A stretch of 64,000 bases of DNA from Circinella minor. Lineage: Eukaryota; Mucoromycota; Mucoromycetes; Mucorales; Lichtheimiaceae. Location: NCBI GenBank assembly GCA_016758965.1, contig JAEPRB010000128.1, positions 1 through 64,000 of the forward strand, read 5' to 3'. The translations under genes and the position numbers were made by a program. Numbering within the stretch: position 1 is the first letter of the stretch; every line of letters begins with the position of its first letter. Positions 59,857-64,000 of this stretch are shown here, piece after piece. Below the pieces are notes generated by a model, which saw nothing but the letters and a program-made list of their open reading frames with translations, was not told where the DNA came from and searched no databases.

Positions 59857-62466
59857 TTAGGCAGCACTATGCTTAGAGGTAATTCGCGCCAAATACAAAT
59901 TATCTTTATGTTGCTGTTGCTGTTCCTCCGTTCTTGCTATTGATGATTCAATATGACTGCCTTTTTTGCCTATTGATGCTTCAATATCATCTTCTGTTGT
60001 CATTATCTTACCATCAGGTACACGATGAAGTACGTTAGTTTCAAAATCAATACGCCATTTTTCACCAAAATAATATGTGAGCACAATAAACGAAGCATTA
60101 AGAATGTTAACTGCAGCTAATATTGTAAAAAGAATACCAGGGCCAACACTCTCAACAGCGCTTGTAGAGAAAATAGCAGTTATTGCACCAGCAATGGATC
60201 GTGCAGCATTTGCAATACCTACCTATATAATAAATAAGTAGAAAAAAAAGATATAAGAAATCAATAGATGATAACTCATCACTTTAAAAAATATTCAGAG
60301 ACAATTCAAACTGGATACACACTGCAGTTGCCGAAGAACCTGTACATATGATATAAAATAACGCTTGAAATTAGAAAATGGCCGTATAAACCATCAGACA
60401 CTTCTTTCGCCTCATCATTAGTAATTTACCTGGTTTCGAATCTACAAGGTAAACAGAAGTTGGGGTAAAAGCCCACATTTGACCTAATGCATCTATCGGT
60501 TGATATATTAGCAAAAGAAAGTAGGCAAAAAAAATCAATAGAAACATACAAACAAACAATCCAATTAATGGTGCGTAAACACCAACTCCTTTTTCAGTCG
60601 TCCATGCGTAGATTAGATATCCTGCAGGAATAAAAAAAAAGGCAGGCATTGCAGCCATTAATCTCATTTCCGGTATTTGACGTTTACTTTTTGCCCTGTT
60701 TAGCGCCGTGTCTGAATGCTTTCCGCTGATCACACTACCAATCATGAATCCAAATCCGAGTGGAAGGTAACATAGACCAACCTGCCACTCATTATACCCG
60801 TATAATTTATTAAATGTACTTGTAATAGTAGGATTCTATATAAACCATATATATATAGGTATATGTATTTGTGAGTGTGTTAAATAAGGATATATATATA
60901 TTGCTATATTATTACAAAGATACAATATTAAAAAAAATACCGTACCATAAAATAGAGACAGCCAAAAATGACAGTATGATATGCAGTAACATTAATAACA
61001 GACCAATCACGTAGCATGAGAAACATAGGCTTGAAATCTCGAATGATATTCTGCAACACTCCTGGTTGAGAATTTTTGCCTAGAGATTTGTCTTCAGGTT
61101 TGACTTTCCTTAAAGTCTCGGGAAGAAGTACAGTTGTCATGATAAGAAGAAGGCCACCTAAAAGAAAAATACCAAAACGTATTAACTACTTGGACATCAT
61201 CACTAACAACTGTGTGACTATTCAATTGATACATACTTAGAATAGCTTGTAAGTAAAATGTAGATTGCCATCCAAGGTATTGACATAAAAAACCTAAATC
61301 AAAAAAAAAAAACATTATAATACAATTCTATAGCTGAATATTTTTATATAAGAAGGGCAGAGATAAATAATACCTCCAACTGTCGGTCCACTATTTGACG
61401 ATAGAGTATGAGAACAAGTTAGTTTAAAGATGATTAATAGATTCAATATATGTATATGTTTTGAAAGTGTAAAAATAAAAGGTTGTCCTTATTCAAAACA
61501 TACATTACAGGCCCTACGAGTGGACCGATATAAAAGACCCCATAAGCTTTGCCTCGCATTGAAACTGGAATCGTATCTGCGATTACACCAGCACCTATAT
61601 TGTGGGTATACAAGTTTAAGCAATTGCTGAAAAGATTCAACTAATAATTAGATTTTTTACAAACCTAAAGTAAGACCCGCGTTGGCACCACATGATTGAA
61701 GAGCCCGAAACACGATAAGCATACCGATATTTGTGGAAATGGCACAAATAATTGATGCCACCAAGCCTAAAAGGTTACTAAAAAAATACATCCGCTTTCG
61801 TCCGTATTGATCACTGATACTGGCCCAGATGAGAGGCTATTTTTTTTGTTTGTGTCCGATTTGAGTAATAAGTAAATTGTAGTTAAAAAGATAACACTTA
61901 TCCTTATAAACTGTAATTACTACTTACCGCAACACCCATAAAAATGACATATGCGGAAACAGAACCATTGACAGCAGATACGCTGGTATTCAAATCCCGT
62001 GCGACTGCTAATAAACCTGGCATATACTGTAATTAATTCATGAATTGAACAAGTTAATTAAAAAACTCTTGACTTGACTCACACACTAAAGATCGAAAGG
62101 CACAATACATACAATCATACTAGCCAATGGTCCACTAATACCTCCCAAAGCAACAATAAAAATAATAAGGTTTCTTCGCCGGTCTGTCATATCTCTTGGA
62201 TCATCTTCAACATAAATATCCCCAAGAAAGTATTCAAGCCATCCTGATCGTCGTCGTTCATATGCAGTCATTTGGTCGGTAACAATATCCTTCTGTTTAG
62301 TTGTAATTAATTCTCGATCCAAAGTTGATGTATCAGATAAGTGCTCTTCTCCTGAATTACTTGGTTTCTTTTCGTTGCTATCGACGATGGTACCTCTTTG
62401 ATCCAGTGGTTTTATATGTTGGTTGGGAACAGCATCCGAGGCTTCTTCTATCACACTCTCAACCAT
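59857..62466 (-). CDS. MFS transporter, DHA1 (TPO1/drug:H+ antiporter) type
   Basis: Ten exons: 62466-62113, 62026-61928, 61836-61665, 61594-61504, 61390-61374, 61293-61237, 61157-60946, 60835-60430, 60339-60323, 60222-59857; 596 aa. The cytosolic N-terminus (~95 residues, Ser/Glu-rich) precedes ~12 membrane spans. Family motifs: SDQYGRKR between TM2 and TM3 (motif A), AGVIADTIP with RGKAYGVFYIGPLVGPVIGPTVGGFL (antiporter motif C region), and a large central loop around LPETLRKVKPEDKS. A polar, Gln-rich C-terminal tail follows. DHA1 carriers export drugs, polyamines or organic acids across the plasma membrane using protons; the substrate here is not known. Two exons are only 17 nt, and both fall within essential motifs. 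Confidence 0.85.
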
Positions 62467-63011
62467 TATAAATAATCAGTCAATAATATCGAAAGCAATT
62501 ACAAATAGAAAGAGAAGAAGAAGAAGAGGATAAAATGTTTCTAAAGAAAAAATAGCGCGTATTACCTCGGATCAAATTTTTCTTGCTTAGTGCTATTGAT
62601 CCAAAATCCGACTGTCGGATCAACAAAAAGAATCAAAAAGCCAGTTTATATTTCTTTTTTGGTACAAGTTTGTCCAAAATGTTGTAAATAGAATATGTGT
62701 TGCAGGAAAAAGATGAATATGTTTTTCCCGAAAAGATAGTCATTGCATTTTGTGTTTTTAAAAAAAAATAGCAGCCTATACATGAATCACGATATCTAGT
62801 TTGCATTACGGGAATAAGTTATCCCCTTCAGTGCAACAGCAATCAAGAAACCAGCTGTTACACAGACAACCCGACACAGACAACCCGATTTGCAAGAAAT
62901 TCTCCGGGAAAAGCTATTTATGGTTTATTCAAAGTTATTCAGTCTAGCCGAAGCTTCGGTGGTTATGTTATCTATTGATACTTGTGTGTACACCAGGATT
63001 TTTTCTAATGA
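62467..63011. other. Upstream region of the MFS gene
   Basis: Contains a direct duplication of CAGACAACCCGA (about 62,863-62,885). No gene. The MFS promoter should lie near 62,470-62,700. Confidence 0.4.
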
Positions 63012-63330
63012 TTGACAAGCATCTTTTTCACTTTGGCGTTTTGGGGTTCTTCCGATTGGCAGGAAGTGAAAATTTCAATGGCGGTGTAATTTCAAAATAC
63101 AAACAGAATTACAAAATACATATGGCACCTGGAGCAAATATATGGATTAAACGCGCCTCAGATATACATGAATAGTTACGTATCAGAAAAAAAGTATATA
63201 CGTATAGCACTGAAAGTTGAATTTGGCCACTGGAAATAAAAATGAATTATGACTTTGAAAGTGAGCCATGGTGTGAGATTGAATCAAAATTTGGCAATTT
63301 GAGTGGAAATGAGCTATATGCAATTTGATA
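63012..63330 (+). repeat. Dispersed repeat, fullest copy in the window
   Basis: The left half (63,025-63,120) matches 34,770-34,890 and the right half (63,207-63,325) matches 9,772-9,880. This copy therefore joins segments found separately elsewhere. No open frame of interest; possibly a non-autonomous element. Confidence 0.6.
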
Positions 63331-64000
63331 TCAAGAAGCTATAAAACTTTAGAGTGTTTAATTCCTGGCAAATCCTGCTTCTTTAGACCACTGTGTTTTG
63401 ATTAACCACATCAGAAACGAGCCAACCATTGTTTTCGCAAAGAACAGTAGCATCACAAACACCAATATAAAATAATTGTTACCTACTATTATATCATTTG
63501 ATAATTCAATATGACACGTATATATGCATATAGTTATCATGTTTTTATCACCCTTTCGTTTTTTTCTTGACAGCGTTACTCAAAAATCAATATGACAGTA
63601 TCCATTAATTCTGTTGCGTAGAGGAATAAGCCGAATGCTACCTATGGTTGATTTCATGCATTGGCTTAAATTATTTCAGTATAAAAATAGAGTGATATTT
63701 TGTGATTGACTTGTTCTCAAATAGAAGAGTAGGTTGATAGCTATGATGATATATGCTTTTTTTAAAAAAAAGCAATGTAATATATACAAAAATGTTTGAT
63801 ATGGGTAAAAATGAAATATAAACAAAGAGATATGTTATAATAAAAAGGTAGTGGTGGTGGTTGTATCGGTAATGATGGTAGTTATGTACTAGAAGATGCT
63901 TCTGATGGTTACTGGTATTATTATCATTGTTATTATTATACTGATGTTTTTAGTTTTTTGTTGGGTGACTTTTGTAGTCGTGGGAGCACTAAACGTTCCC
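63331..64000. other. Terminal stretch without recognised genes
   Basis: AT-rich with short GGT/GAT-type simple sequence near 63,850-63,950. A gene may begin beyond the window edge, but nothing is supported inside. Confidence 0.35.

Overview
The window looks like nuclear DNA of a filamentous fungus, most likely an early-diverging Mucoromycota (Mucorales-type) species. It is AT-rich. Genes carry many short GT-AG introns of about 58-180 nt. There is a GDP-mannose 4,6-dehydratase, consistent with the fucose-containing walls of Mucoromycota, and many transposon remnants. The species cannot be fixed from sequence alone. Housekeeping genes use TAA/TAG/TGA only as terminators, so the genetic code appears standard.

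Layout. 0-17 kb is transposon-rich: a 5'-truncated Ty3/Gypsy pol with one nonsense codon plus its 3' LTR (126 to about 3,060); a six-exon gene (5,045-8,527) for a 1,029-residue protein with GIY-YIG-like motifs, lying between two inverted ~480-bp repeats (4,190-4,665 and 9,128-9,608); a decayed lineage-specific gene (10,224-12,240); a 1.33-kb terminal-inverted-repeat element (12,788-14,113); LTR relics; and a tRNA-Thr (17,152-17,224). 18-26 kb is a genic island: an MBOAT/wax-synthase-like acyltransferase, a PHO80/PCL-type cyclin, a promethin/LDAF1-like lipid-droplet protein and a Zn2Cys6 regulator. 26-40 kb is again mostly repeats and pseudogenes: a decayed MULE transposase, an associated ubiquitin-protease-like relic, minisatellites and one possible small gene. 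40-62.5 kb is a dense housekeeping block: EMG1, an F-box/ankyrin protein, SIN3, GMD, DBR1, a coiled-coil protein, a 2OG-Fe(II) oxygenase, a poly(A)-polymerase-like protein and a DHA1-type MFS transporter. The window ends in dispersed repeats.

Gene models were built by hand from GT-AG sites. For EMG1, SIN3, GMD, DBR1, the PAP-like gene, the MFS gene, the cyclin, the acyltransferase, the promethin gene and the 1,029-aa gene, the exon lengths sum to an exact multiple of three with one continuous reading frame. Functionally the right-hand block concerns chromatin repression (SIN3), rRNA modification (EMG1), intron-lariat turnover (DBR1), polyadenylation and nucleotide-sugar synthesis. The 18-23.6 kb island holds two genes plausibly linked to neutral-lipid storage.

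The strongest candidate for something undescribed is the GIY-YIG-like gene between outward-facing inverted repeats. One repeat carries an array of 22-bp palindromic units.
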